A stretch of 64,000 nucleotides of DNA from Panopea generosa. Lineage: Eukaryota; Mollusca; Bivalvia; Adapedonta; Hiatellidae. This document shows, piece after piece, positions 25,501 to 40,500 of the stretch (its first letter is position 1; the number at the start of each line of letters is the position of its first letter). Both the position numbers and the translations under genes were made by a program. The notes beneath the pieces were generated by a model. It saw nothing but the letters and a program-made list of their open reading frames with translations. It was not told the DNA's origin and made no database searches. Location of the stretch: NCBI GenBank assembly GCA_029582155.1, contig CM055898.1, forward strand, positions 18,998,229 to 19,062,228, in the 5' to 3' direction.

Positions 25501-28500
25501 ATGTCTGCCGACGAAGATACAGAATTAAGGGACTTGGTTGCCCAGACACTTGAAACAAATGGTGTACTGGGTAAAATAAGGGTAATTCACTGCATTTTAA
25601 TAATTTATTGTTACCTACAGTTTTGTACAAACCGTTAATTTCACATATGTAAATTTCGCCGCGAACACCTGTTTTTACTTGCTGGGACATGCATTTTTAG
25701 GTGGGAGGGGTATTCAATAGGGATATTACAATGCATCAGTAATTTGTTGGTCCTGCTCCCCCGGGCCAGGACATAGAAGAGGATAGGAGGTCTTAAGTGC
25801 TTTGTATTAAGTGCATCAACATACCCATGGTGTGGAAGTGCGGGAGTTTTTCTAAACGTTAAAATTACTGATTATAGCGGTGCTTTCATTCTCAAACTGG
25901 CAGTACCCTGCCCATCTTCTTTGCACCTTGCTGCCCCAATTACAAGTAATATAAACAAATCAACTCTCACATGTGTTCAAAGTTCATTTCAATTATCTGC
26001 GGATAATTTATTGATAATCATATGATATGCTTAGTCGAATACAAAGGTATTCAGGAGCCCTTCCCTTGCTAAGTATGTAACAAGCAGTTGATCAGGTGTC
26101 GTGTGTCTATACAGCAAATGATGTCACATGTCAGTTTCTTTTGAGGTTGGTGTTGGGGTCAAATCTCATGCCATGCTTCTTTTCGATGTGCCAATTGTTG
26201 TTGGGGGGGGGGTTGGGGAACTATGTTAATTTTTTTTTTCGCAGTTTGTTACAGATCTGTTTACTGGGAATAAACATTTATGCTATTCTGTTATCAACAA
26301 TGACCTTATTAGTTTCTACAACAAGCACGTCCGTGAATGCCGATAAAGGTTCAGTAAAACTATATTAAAATGCATCATTGGACTATATGTGAACTTGCTC
26401 TGCATTGACCTTTTGTGCTGTTTTTATGCAAAACAGCATTTATTAGCTCACCTGAGCCGAAGGCTCACAGGTGAGCTTTTGTGATCGCCTGGTGTCCCGT
26501 CGTCTGTCGTTAACTTTTAGCTTCTAACAACTTCTCCTCTGGCCAATTTGATTTAACTTCACAGAAATTTTCCTTGGGTAACCCTCTACCAAGTTTGTTC
26601 AAGTCATCTTGATTCATCAAAAAACATGGCCACCAGGGGGCGGGACAAGGTAAATTAGTAAAAACTTAAAAAATCTTCTTGTCAGAAAGTACTGGCTGGA
26701 TTTTAAAATAATTTCACAGAAATGTTCCTTGGGTGACCCTCGGCCAAGTTTGTTCAAGCTATCTTGATTTGTCAAAAACATGGCAGTCGTGGGGTGGGGT
26801 TAGTTTTATGTCAAATTACTTCCCTTGTTTTAGCATAAATCTCTTTATATAGCAATTATTATAAGAAGAGGTAATAAACTCTTTAAATAAACTTTTTTTT
26901 TTGCTATTATTATACAATATTATACCAGATATAAGTTTTAAAAGATAATTCATCATAAAAAGATGGATGATACAATTATAATCAGTGATTGAAATATTAT
27001 AATATTATTCATATATCATGAACCATTTTAAAAATGGTGTTTTTATGCCCCCCTCCCCCAAAATTTTTTGGGTGTCATATAGTAATCACAGCGTCTGTCC
27101 GTCCGTCCGGTATTTCGTTTCCGGCCTGTAACTTTGTCATGCATAGATGGATTTTGTCGATAGTTGCAACAAATGATCAACAGAACATGACGACGTGTCG
27201 CAAGTAAGACCCACACCCATACCTCAAAGGTCAAGGTCACAATTTCAGTTTGTTTGACAACACTTTGAGTTTATGTGAGATTTCATTTCTGGTCTGTAAC
27301 TTTGTCATGCATAGATGAATTTTTATGATACTTGCTACAAACTATCAACATAACATCATGACATGTTGGGAGGCATGTGACACTTAACAGTGACATTTCT
27401 TGTTCTGAATGTAGAAGTCAGAGTATTCATGGTTCAGACAGAAATGGTTTACTGCTTCATAATAAAGCAATACCATATTTTTAGCTAGTTTCATCATAGC
27501 AAGAAGTCTGCTTGAGATTTTCAGTGTCAAAGTGTATTTGAAATCTTGGAGGAGGAGCGTAATTGTTTTTGGAGGAGAGTGCACTCAACAAAATTTTTCA
27601 AGCGATAGACTTAGGGAAGGCTTGTGTTTGAAACTCATAGGAATATTTATTTTGCTGGAACTGTAGATTGTTTCATGCACAATAGTTTAGTCAGATGCTT
27701 TAGTTTGAAACCGTTCTCGATCATAACAGGTAAGTTTTGTGCTGGAACTGAATTTTTATCTTAGTTCGAAGACTTAGCAGTTGTAGTAAAAACTTAAAAG
27801 CCTTCTTGTCAGAATCTACTGACCTGATTTTGATGTAATTTCACTGACATTAACCATGGGTGAACCTCTACCAAGTTTGAACCTCTACGCATCTGTTACA
27901 TCTTCAAAACAAATCAAAATTCTAACTACTTGCCCATCTTGTCTTTCTGGAATTTTGATTGTACATGTATTATATAATCTACTTATGTTGGGTGACTCAA
28001 GGTCAGTCAGGTGAGCAATATAGGGCCATCTTGGCCCTCTTGTTTGTATGATATAAAGTATTTAGTAGTTTAAAATCTGAGCCCTTTTTTCATACATTAT
28101 ATTGGTTCTTAAAAAAAAAAAGACAAACAAAAACTGTCAACCCATTTTTTTTTCAGAGTGAAACTGTAAACACGTTATTAACTTTTTTTGGCCTACGTAA
28201 TTAATTAAATCTATCAAATTGAGTAGAACTTTCTGTGAAAAAGATTACAAAATATTAGGGTTTAGGGCTAACTCTATTGACCATATTCCAGTGGTCCTGC
28301 TTCCATTCTAAAACTACAGAAAAATCCCTGCATGCAAACCATGTATGCTCAGTGTTACATTTTATTTGTGTTTTAAAATAAAATATAACCATGGAATGCT
28401 GTACTTTTTGTGCAGTAATAAAAGGTACAGTGAATGTTTACGGCAGAGATAAACATACAATAAAAATAATTTATAATGTCAACAGAATAGTGTTAAATAC

Positions 28501-31500
28501 ATCTTATTCAACAAAAAATAAATGTTCCAACTTTGCAAGAATTGAGACGAAAGTCAATGTAAAGAGAGAACAAATTGAACAATTTATTGTGTGTGATATT
28601 GTATACTGGGTCTAAAGCAAAACAGTTTTAGAAATATTCATTATTCATGTGCACATTGAAAACATAGTGTCAGAAAGAACACTGCTTTTCTTTGATATTG
28701 ACTGTTTAAGAATTTTCACCAATATTTGAAACTATTCAAGATTTAGTAAGAAGCCCAGTATTTCATGCACTAAAAATCTGGAATGATGTTATTTTAAAAT
28801 TCTTCTAATCTATTACATATCTAATTGACACATTTATTTCAGCTATTGCTTTTAAACAAAGAGACAATGTCGATCTGATCCAATAGCAGATATTAAGTAT
28901 AAGATAACACATTACCTGTGCTTTATGAAATAAACTTGTGAACAGGAATTTTATCTCAAGTATGCTATCATTTTATGGCAGTTCAACACTAATTATGGCA
29001 ATTATTTATTGAGTTGATTCTCTAACCCTAATTAAATTTTATCTGTTTTTGTCACCCACTTATCTGATCAGTAGTACATTTTTTTCCTGCTTTGTGAAAT
29101 GTATAAAGACATTTTTGTCATATAGTTAATTCAAAAACAAGTAGGTGATCCATAATAGGTATTTGATTGTTCAATAGATATAACACTAGCTGAACATAAA
29201 TATATAATGTCATGACATAATTATTTTACAATTTTAAAATTACAAGGTTGAGCGTAGTAATTTTTATAGTACTTTGTATTTGGAAAACCTGAGTTATTTA
29301 TTTTTTCTTGTTATTCTGTTGATTGACAGGACCCTTGTTTTGCCATGTTTTTTTTGTATGGGAAATTCAGCCCAGTTCCCTCTGTCATGGAATTTACTCC
29401 CTACCCCCCACCTTCATTTGTTATACTGAATGTTTTTAACCAAGATATTTTTTTTTAAAACTTGTGCCGACAATAGGGTCACAAAAATACTAAAACATAT
29501 ACTGGAATGAAAAATTTGTTAAAAACATTATAGTTGCTGGTATCTTGTGACCATCAGCATTTTCCCGTGAAAACGATGTGAAAATTCCCCGTTTATTCAA
29601 ATATTATGTTAACATATGTAGATAGCATTCAATATAATAAAAAGAATGGGTTTGTTACTAAATGAACATCTTGGTCTCTGAAGAAAACAAGTGCAAAATT
29701 TTGAAAATCTGACAAACTATGGCACTTTGAAAATTTATACTAAATTTGAACCCTGGATGTATTTATATATATTTTCAGGCACAGCTGAGAGCCAGTGTTT
29801 TCCTTGCCCTAGAAGAACAGGAGTCTATTCAGGTTTGTTTTCTATCACAGTCGCCTAATATTATAAAAATAATCAAACTGCCAGTCCCAATATCATCATA
29901 AAAATTCCTGGAACTGCTTTTGGTTATCATATAAATATAGACAATTTCACATAGGTTATTATTTAAGATTGCATTACCGGTATAATACTTCTTTAAGAAC
30001 AATTTCCGCAAACTGAAATATTGACATTTTTCATTCCTGATTTCCAGCATGTGGTCATCAAAGCTGGTACAGACAAAATATGCACACTGGTATATATATA
30101 TGTATTTTTTTTTTTCAGAACAAAACACCGTTTCAGAACCAAGATCTGAAGAAACTGCTCTCCACAAAAGATGGTAAGACAATGAACAGTGAATAATAAA
30201 AAAGCTCTCTACAATAGTATTTAGTACACTCTGTCATTTATAAAAAAGATATAAACTAAATAAGCATCCTGACTGTTATTATATTGAGCTTCATTTTTAA
30301 TTGGGGACCTGTCTGAGCTTTACATTCTTCTTATCTTCCTTTGTTAAAGTGTTTGAAAATGTTGTGAATGCTTTCAGTTTTCAGGTTTTCATATTAAAAT
30401 TAGTCATTTGTACAGATATGCCAGTTTTTCTTGCATATGGATGCTGTTCCCTATTATAAGAAATATTTGATTGAATATTTAGAGTCATCGAGGGCTAATA
30501 GAAAGTCGACCTTGAAAGGTTAACCAGTACTTGAGCACACCCCCATCTCTGCAAGTAACTGAAAACTTTCTCATATGATACAGCGGTGTGGGATGAATGA
30601 TAATGGGACACAATTTCATATATTAATCATCACAGATACTGTGGCTGGGCAGGGATTCCAACTCACAATCCCTGGGGTGATAGTCAGACGTGCTACAGAC
30701 TGAGCTAACTGTGCCTGGCAGAAATATTTAAAAGCTTTTGTCAAGTTAATGCGATTAGTCTTTGGCATTAGGTTTTATCATACTCTTAGTTACAATGATT
30801 GATCAATCCCATTCAGATGATGGACTATTAATTAGATAATGTTAGTACAATTTTGGTATACATAAATACTAGCATGGAGTTCATTTGCATAATAGCTTGT
30901 GATAACATTACATTCATCCTAGGAAATGTTGATTTTAACATTTTTATTCAATTTAGCATATTTAGTTATTAATATGATTTTAAATATGGATTAAACTGGA
31001 TGTTACAAGTTCTTCTCCATGAAATAGGGCTTACATAGGAAATGTTGAATTTCAGTCTGAAATCAGAACTTTTGTAGATCTACTTGGGTTCATTAAAAGG
31101 TGTCACGCTTCGCCATTAAACAATTTATCTGTATGCTATATATAATGATGAATCCTTTTATGCTACACAGAACTTTCTTCTAGGGCTAGTGATAATGTAT
31201 ATTCTATAGATATTGTAATAATAGTATTATAATATATACAGGGATAAAGAATATATATTGTCACAAGCCCCTGTGGAACTTTCATGATGGTTTCAAAAAA
31301 CCATAGAAAGATTAATGGTTAAACATTTTTCAACAACTTTACTTCATATAGACGCTTTTGGACACCTAATATAAAAGGCTTTTGAATTATTTGGTGAATT
31401 ATGTTTATATTAACTGACAGAGTGGAAAACAGTGCAGGAAGTGTTCAGATTGCTCGTTACAAGCAATCTGAACTTTTCCTGCACTGTTTTCAAAAGCTTT

Positions 31501-34500
31501 TTTGTGATTGGTGCGGGAAAACGCGTATCTATGGAGTAAAGGGTAAAAACTGTACATATAAGCAGTTGTGATGTTTGCTCACATACTATGTTACATGGCA
31601 TATGTAATAGATAATCTTGTATGATTTCAGGTCAGACGGTGGTTGGACTGGTGCGTGAGTTTCTGGAGTTCTTCAATCTTGAGTTCACACAGGCAGTGTT
31701 TGAGCCAGAGTCAGGTTGTGTAAGTGAATCTAACAAATGAAGTATTAAGTGAATAAGAAAATTTGAATGTTTCATTTACCAACATGAATATGAAGTTCTC
31801 GGTGGCAGAATTGAGTGTCTGTCAAAAGCTTTGTTAATGATATATCATAATTGATTCATTTGTCTACTTCTGTTAAGTACCATGCCTGTTAGCTCAGTTG
31901 TTAGCACGTCTGACTGCCAATCCAGGGGTGGTGATATCGAATCCCCATCCTGCGGCAGTCTCCATGATGATTGATATACAACATTTTATCTAACTGTTGT
32001 TCATCTGTCACCACTGATTCAAGTGGGAAAGTTATCAGCTACTTGTGGAGATGAGTTAGCTCAAGTACTGGTTAATCTTCCAGGATCCAAAGAAAGAATG
32101 ATTATAAAAATGACACTAAATAAAACAAACTACTTCTGTTGATTGAACAGGATTGAACCTGTTTTAGATAATGCTCTGTCTAATGTAACTTTGTATATAT
32201 GTGAAAATATGTGAAAATGAAAATAAACGGGTTACTACTTGGTAACAAAAAAAAATCAAGGTGATTTTAAATTGATGCGGTGCTTTTCACCATCTACTTA
32301 AACTTCATGTGTGTTAAAATTCCAGCGAGCGGCATTTATTCTATTTCTATTTGGAGATAGCTATTGTCAGTGGTGGTTTTGATGATAATTTAAGTTTGTC
32401 TTGTGGAGTAAATAAGATTCTGTTGCTCATCATGATTGTGCATGTATTATCATACAAATAGTGAAACTAACCTAGGGGTCCTCCATGGATGAGTGGTCTA
32501 AGGGGGCACCTCAAGCTCACTTTTCTTTCACCACTAAGGTCGTAGGCTCAAATCCCACTTGCTCCAAATTTGGTGGTGCTACTCAGACTCATACTTTGGT
32601 CTTCCCCCACCAATAAGACTTGTTATGTCATATACAACCGGTGCAAACTCTATTAAAAATAGAAATTAACCTATTTATTTGTTTTTAGAGTTCAAACTAT
32701 GATGGTCGTAGCGGGTTAGCCAAAGAACTTAATGTCCCTGATACCACAGCGGCCCCCAAAATGCCACTTCTGGTAGAGGTGTTGCAACAAGCACAAGGGG
32801 AGAAAACTCATGTTGGCCGACCAACTGGAGTAGAGGTAGGCTTGAATTAATTTGTGTGTTGAAAGAATCAGATAGATTTATGTCGTATATTTCATGTGTT
32901 TAGGCCAACTAAAGGTCAGCTGACTATATTTTAAAAAAATGACCTTAATTTTTATGCCCCCCAAAAAAATTTTTGGGGGGCATATAGTAATCGCAGCGTC
33001 CTTCCGTCCTTCCGTCCGGTATTCGTTTCCAGCCTGTAACTTTGTCATGCATAGAGGGATTTTATTGATATTTGCAACAAATGATCAACAGAACATGACG
33101 ACTTGTCACGAGTAAGACCCACACCCTTACCTCAAAGGTCAAGGTCACAATTTCAGTTTGTTTGACAACACTTTCAGTTTATGTGAGATTTCGTTTCTGG
33201 CCTGTAACTTTGTCATGCATAGATGAACTTTAATGATACTTGCTACAAATGATCAACATAGCATCATGACATGTTGGGGGGCATGTGACACTTAACAGTG
33301 ACATTTCTTGTTTTTCAATTAGAATTATTAAAAATACATGTAAATTCAGATCCTTTGATGATTAACTTATAATTTATTAATGTATGTACTATTCACATTT
33401 AATTCAAACTTGAATACATTTGAAAAAAATATTTTTACCTACTGAAAAGTTTAATATTAATGAATTAATTGTTTTTGTTCGAAGTTACCTTTTAATGCTG
33501 TGGTATGATACTATTGATTTCATATTTGACTTAGTGTGTGTGTGTTTACTTTTACCTTCTGTGTTTTTCTTCAAGGTATAAATTCACAAATGTTTAGCTC
33601 TAAACTTAAAAATAGGCTTAATAATAAAATAAATAATTGAAATCTTAATTAAAACTATTTGATAAGTAAAATGCTACAAAGACTGCATAAATAATCAATA
33701 ACATAACAATATACATGTATGTACTGGTATATGAAAATGGTATTGACTACTGGTATAAAAAACTGTAACGTTACAGAGTCTGCAGAAATATAAGTCCAAG
33801 GGTTAGACTTTAAAGTTTGATAAGGTCAGAAGTTTTATGTAAAATTGTGAGTCCTTGTTCAACTTGGTGATTACTCATATCAACAAATGAAAGACTTAAT
33901 GCCATCACAACGTAGAATTTGATTGGTTGATCTGAGCAAATCGTGTTGAATATGTTTTTTATAATCTCTGGGCCTCAGTCTCAAAACAGCTGATTGTTTT
34001 ACCAGTAGCCTCTGTTTTAGCAATTTATCAGGTAAAAGGTGTTTTTTGGGATTTGTCTGTTACAGTATTTCTGAAATTGATTGTACTTGAAAGAAAATAT
34101 AATTAATTTCTTGTTAAATAATTTTTATTGCTTATTACAAATTTTAATAGTTATGGACTCAAACCTTTGATGAATTTATACCAAACTATAAAAAGGTAGT
34201 TTTGGAGGTTTTATCTGGGATCTGGGTCCAAGGTTATAACACTCTGAGTTCATGCCAAGCTGAGTACACTCTCAATTCAACTAATGAAAGGCTTTCTTTT
34301 CATTGTAAAATTAATTTAGATTGGTTGATTTGAGCATAAATCGGTTTTAATGATAATATGAACTCATAGGTTTCATGATCTTGGGTCCTGTATAATAACT
34401 CTGATAGCATTATCTGTAATCTAACATAACATTAACTGTGTTAGTTACTACATATACATTTATATTACATACTGGTAGTGAATTGCTAGTGTTATAACAA

Positions 34501-37500
34501 TTCAATTCAATTCCAATAACCTTTTCACTGACAGTTCTCATAATACTTGAAATCATGTAACCTCAATTGTTCTGGACTTTATGCATGTGCAAAACCATAC
34601 AAAATTAATGAATTGGGTTAGTACTTTGTTATATGTTCCCTGTGGAAAGCACAAATTGCTGCTTTGACAGCACATATGTGCAGTGTCTGTGTGTGTGAGT
34701 TCATCCATCCGAATCCGTGTCCTGAACATAGCTACAAAAGTACGTCAAGGAATCCAATGACACCTGGAACATGAATCAAGGGATTACTTACACATGATAA
34801 TATGTAGTTTTGTAGTAATGATCTTGATTGTAATACATTTATGTAGGAAAAATATATATTTCTTAAAAATTGTACTTGCATCCCTCATATTTGTACACCA
34901 TATATATTCATCGGACAAATCTACAAAAATATGTATATTTTGAGCAACCTGTTTGTGAATGGAATACAAACATGTCTGTAAATTTAGGGTTATCTGTCTG
35001 TCACTGAAATACAAAACTTGTATGCATATTTCAAGTTACTTGACTGTCACTGAAATACCAAATGTGTCTGTATATTTTGATTTATATTTGACAGAAATAC
35101 AAAACAGGATTACATTGTTACTTATAAAATGTATCCATACCTTTGGCTGACTGAAGTGAAATTGACCTGATGGATATTCCAAGAATAATCCAATCAGCAA
35201 TCAATACTGTTTCCAGGTGCCTCATTTTCCTTAAACAAGAAATTGATCTCAAAAGTAAACACTACATTGTGTAACATTGTATTTACTTGGATAAACAATG
35301 CAACGTGGCCAGAGGGCGGATTGATAGTCGCTCTCACGTTGGGTCAATTTTCATTATATAGTGAAGATTTGTCAGAACCTTTGTCAGTTTACATTTTCTG
35401 TATAACAAATGTAGAAAAGTTCCAAAATTCCTGCATCTTGTTCTTCAACATGTCATTTAAATGTCCATGAAAATATTCTTCATCTTTACACTTATTACAT
35501 GGTCAAATGTACATGTCGTATACTTGGAAAAATTACATGGTTGGTTAGAAATTAATAAATGACACAGTAAATAGAAATTCAAAATGTTTTTTAAACCAAT
35601 TCTGAACAGAAAAATATTTGGGTTTACCATATTTGGACATTTTACAAAACACACATTGTATCATTGTTTTAAAATTACCGTGAGGTATATACACATGTAC
35701 ATGCACTTCTTATTCCTTCAGTTACTTTATAATGAAGTGAAACATGATGCAGGGATGGATTGTATCTTTACCTTTTTAAACTAAACTTAGTGTATTGTAT
35801 TTTGTTGTTTATTATAACTAACAGGGAGAATCTGGGCCATTGTCTGTACCTCAGGTAACTTACTTATTTATACAGATGCCTTGTTTTGTGTTTTATCAAT
35901 TTTTCTCTCCTTTTTATGTTTCCCCTAAGTCTTATTTCTAATACTATTTCACCATATTTTCTATTCTCTTGCCTGTTCACTTTCTTATACTTAATGAATT
36001 CCCCTTGTTAACAGCATGGTGGATGTAGTGGCTGCTAATCCATTTAGACTAACGGGCAACAGTATTTGTTAACTGCGTTCTCCTTTCAGGGTTTTTTTTT
36101 CTACCATTTTTATAGCCGTTATTGGGTCATATTCCCAATGGCAAATAAAATCTTTTTTTCCCAATTGAGAGGTAAAAATTCCCAATTGAAAGCTTCAATA
36201 ATTGTAAATTGAAACTTCCATAATTCCTTGATAAAATAGACAAAGTTTTCCCTATTCTGAATTGAGTAATACATTGATTCTTTAATTAAATCACCAGAGA
36301 AGCAAGCTTACACATTTTTATGAAATTGAACAAATATATTTAATGCATAAGTTTTCCCAATGTTAATGAAAACGCAGCTAAAATTCCCAATTCCAAGGGT
36401 ATGGGTCATCTTCCCAAAATGGTGAAAAAAACAAACACTGCCTTTCAAAATAATAATATATAGAAATGGGGAAAATGTAAATAACTATGGTGTTATAGCA
36501 TGAAGTTAAATACATCCTCGTTGATTAGCAGGCAATGCATGTGTTATACAATGTCACTATAAAATCTAGCTAAGGGCTGAGACTGTAGGCTCATGCTTAA
36601 TACTGTAGGCTCACGTTTAATAATCACTGTGTTACAATGGCCTCCATTCCCATTTGTTATATGTATGGAGCAGATGGAGTGCTGCATTTATTTACACTAT
36701 TTTAACAGAGTCACTGGTGTAGAATATTGAGAATGCTTTGTAGATATAGATATGGGTGGAGGCATGTTTTATATAGCAGTAGGCTTGTAGTTCCTTGTGC
36801 TTCCCATACAAACCTGTGTTCTTCCATGTGGGTTTCATATGTTGGCTAGATTATGTAACAGATGATCTCAATCCTTAAAACAATGGCTGAAATATTCAGC
36901 GTAGATATATGTAACACTACAATAACAGTTAAATATTGATAAACTGTCATGTGATTGCATGTTGTTGACCTGTGAAAATATCTTCTTAATTCTTATGGGA
37001 ATTGAATCAATATGTTGGAAATAAGAGAAAAATGACAAAGACGAGTCTGTTTAAAAGTTGTGAATCTATGAAATTATTAAAATGTACAAGAATATAATAT
37101 GCACAGATCTGTAATTTTAAACTTGATGGAAGCTATTCAATAAATGCAGAAAAATGTACAAGGCATAACCACTGAATTTATCAACCCTGTAATTGTTATA
37201 ACAGTGATGGACTTGCTGTTTTGGCGTTCAGAGAACATTTGCAGTTAGTTATTAGTTGTAATAGGCTAGTAGCATTCATTTGAACTATTTTTAAATTTTA
37301 TATTAATTTTACTTTTTTATCACTTATCAGTAATTATTTAATCATACAGACATACCTCTCTTTCACATTTCTAGTTATATTCATAATTGCTTTTTCGTAT
37401 AACATGTAACTTTGATTAACAAAATGGTGATAGAATTTAGATACTGATGTTATATTATATGATTTCAGGAACTTACAAGCAAACAGTTGGCTGATGCTAG

Positions 37501-40500
37501 GCAGAAATTTGATTATTACGATAGGGTATGTACATTGTTGTCATAATTTCACAGCTTGGAATTTGTTACTGGTGTAACTCATCCTGCTTTTCAAATGTTT
37601 TCATGAATGTGTTATATCAAAGAATAATAAGATCAGCCGGTTTCTTTAATGTTAATTGTGCTGGCCAAATGGTTACTCGTAATGGTAAGTGAGCGAGTGG
37701 AATTTTCAGTCCTGTGTGCAGTTTTGTGCAGCTAGAAATGTATCGTGTAGGTGTAGGGTGGTAGTTTCTATTTGAACAAAGTTTCAGTCATATCATTATG
37801 GTATGTATACAAGTCTTATAATTACAAGGCTTCCGTCGTGAAATATCATGCCACAGTCATATGACACATGAAATATCATGCCACAGTCACATTACACATG
37901 AAATATCATGCCACAGTCACATTACATGTGAAATATCATGCCACAGTCATATGACACATGAAATATCATGCCACAGTCACATTACATGTGAAATATCATG
38001 CCACAGTCACATTACACGTGAAATATCATGCCACAGTCACATTACACGTGAAATATCATGCCACAGTCCCATTACACGTGAAATATCATGCCACAGTCGC
38101 ATTACAAGTGAAATATCATGCCACAGTCACATTACACGTGAAATATCATGCCACAGTCACATTACACGTGAAATATCATGCCACAGTCACATTACATGTG
38201 AAATATCATGCTCCAGTCATATTATACATGAAATATCATGCCACAGTCACATTACATGTGAAATATCATGCCACAGTCATATGACACATGAAATATCATG
38301 CCACAGTCGCATTACATGTGAAATATCATGCCACAGTCATATGACACATGAAATATCATGCCACAGTCGCATTACATGTGAAATATCATGCCACAGTCAT
38401 ATGACACATGAAATATCATGCCACAGTCGCATTACATGTGAAATATCATGCCACAGTCATATGACACATGAAATATCATGCCACAGTCGCATTACATGTG
38501 AAATATCATGCCACAGTCATATGACATGTGAAATATCATGCCACAGTCACATTACACGTGAAATATCATGCCACAGTCACATTACATGTGAAATATCATG
38601 CTCCAGTCATATGACACATGAAATATCATGCCACAGTCACATTACATGTGAAATATCATGCCACAGTCATATGACACATGAAATATCATGCCACAGTCGC
38701 ATTACATGTGAAATATCATGCCACAGTCATATGACACATGAAATATCATGCCACAGTCACATTACATGTGAAATATCATGCCACAGTCATATGACACATG
38801 AAATATCATGCCACAGTCGCATTACATGTGAAATATCATGCCACAGTCATATGACACATGAAATATCATGCCACAGTCTTATTACACAATATATCTCCTA
38901 TGCTTATACTGACAGGTATCAGAACTAGCCTGGTATGGAATACAGAACTTTCTATATGTAAAATGGAGTTTTGGCTCTATCACTGAGCTGTCCATGTGGT
39001 TATATGTTTAACTGGCCTAGTATGGAACTTCCCATCCCATGTATGAAGAGACATAAAGTGTTTCCCTTGGCTGTTCATCTGTCTGTCTCTTCATTGTTGG
39101 AAAATAGTTGAAAATTAATTATATGTCTGTTTAAGCCACTCAAATGCATGCTAATGTGGCTAAATTCTTTGGTTTGGCTAAAATGTAATCAGCTGGGTAC
39201 ATATTGTTAATTATCAGTTTGTTACAACATCCATCTTACAAATTGGTTTCAATTGAAAAACTAAAAAGTCCATGTATTTAACTTATATTTGGAGTGAAGC
39301 TGTATAAATATAAAAAACAAGACAAGTTGTATACTTTTGATAAAAAAATTCTTACATATAGTGGGAGCAATGCCCATTCGTGTCCTATGGACTTATTTCT
39401 AGTTTTAAACATAATATACATGTATATTGTTTTTACATCATGTATACTTCTGTGCTCGTGATCCCATCCATTTGTTGCTATAGTAAAAAGGATCTTGTTT
39501 TGCATGTTGTTTTGTAACAGTGAGAGGTGGTTTATATGAGGGATAGTTTATAGCAAACTGACTTTTTTCAGGTTTAAAACATTTTGATACTATTTAATGA
39601 AAGCTCACCTTTGACATTGTCATAAATGTAGTTTGACATCATGTAATAGAACATTCTATAGACTGGTAGCTTACTTCCTGTTTTAACTTATTTTCTTTTC
39701 AGGATAAAAACAATGAGATTGATAAAGACGAATTAAGAGATTTATTTCTTGATATGTTTCCTAGTTTTAACAAGTAAGTTTTAATGGTTGGCATATTTTT
39801 ATTCTCCCCAAAGGACGATCACAAAGCTAACGCTTTGTCTGTGCATGCAAGTGTGCGCTTGTCCGCCTGAATTTGTTTCCAGAACATAACTCCAAAGGTA
39901 GAGAAGAGAATCTAAAGAAACTTGAGAAATAAAAAAGAGTGAAATGTGCGGAAGTGCAGAGTGACAGAACTATGACTCGTATCTTGAATAATGACACAAT
40001 AATCTTCCCTTTTACACTTGGTTACTTTTTCCTTTGTATTTGTTTGTTTCTTGCAAAAGACACAATGTGAGATGGTCAATGGCATACTAAGATCTTCAAG
40101 TTTTGCTTCATAAATTGATAAATTACTACAAACTAATGTAAATTTTGTGCGTAAACTTCACTTTAATACCAATGGAATATTGTGTAAAACGTTTCACATG
40201 AAATATACATAGTTGTTTGTTTATGAATGAATTCAATAGCATGAGATTTTTTTATGTGAACGTTTTCATTTGAACTCACTAAATTCTCGTTACAAAGTCA
40301 ATGCAAATTTCTTTACATCAAACTTTCACATGAAATTCACATAGTTGCCCATTTAAGTGAATTTCACATTGACATTTCATTTGAAATCATCTTAACCCTT
40401 TACTCCATAGATACGTGTTTTCCTGCACCAATCACAGAAGGCCTTTGAAAACAGTGCAGGAAGAGTTCAGATTGCTCATAACGAGCAATCTGAACACTTC

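Noticed and set aside
25163..25690. 175-codon frame on the minus strand
   Set aside because: It runs antisense through CEP43 exon 1 and the promoter, has AT-driven composition (many I, F, Y, K) and no domain.
31885..31960. tRNA gene candidates at SINE heads (also 23607, 30722, 47852, 48191)
   Set aside because: Boxes A and B are present, but the cloverleaf arms are mismatched and SINE bodies follow, so they are SINEs rather than functional tRNA genes.
37861..38928. Open frame of 355 codons repeating EISCHSH
   Set aside because: It is the translation of a 30-bp satellite whose length is a multiple of three. A second frame is open too, it lies in a CEP43 intron, and no splice or promoter context supports a protein.
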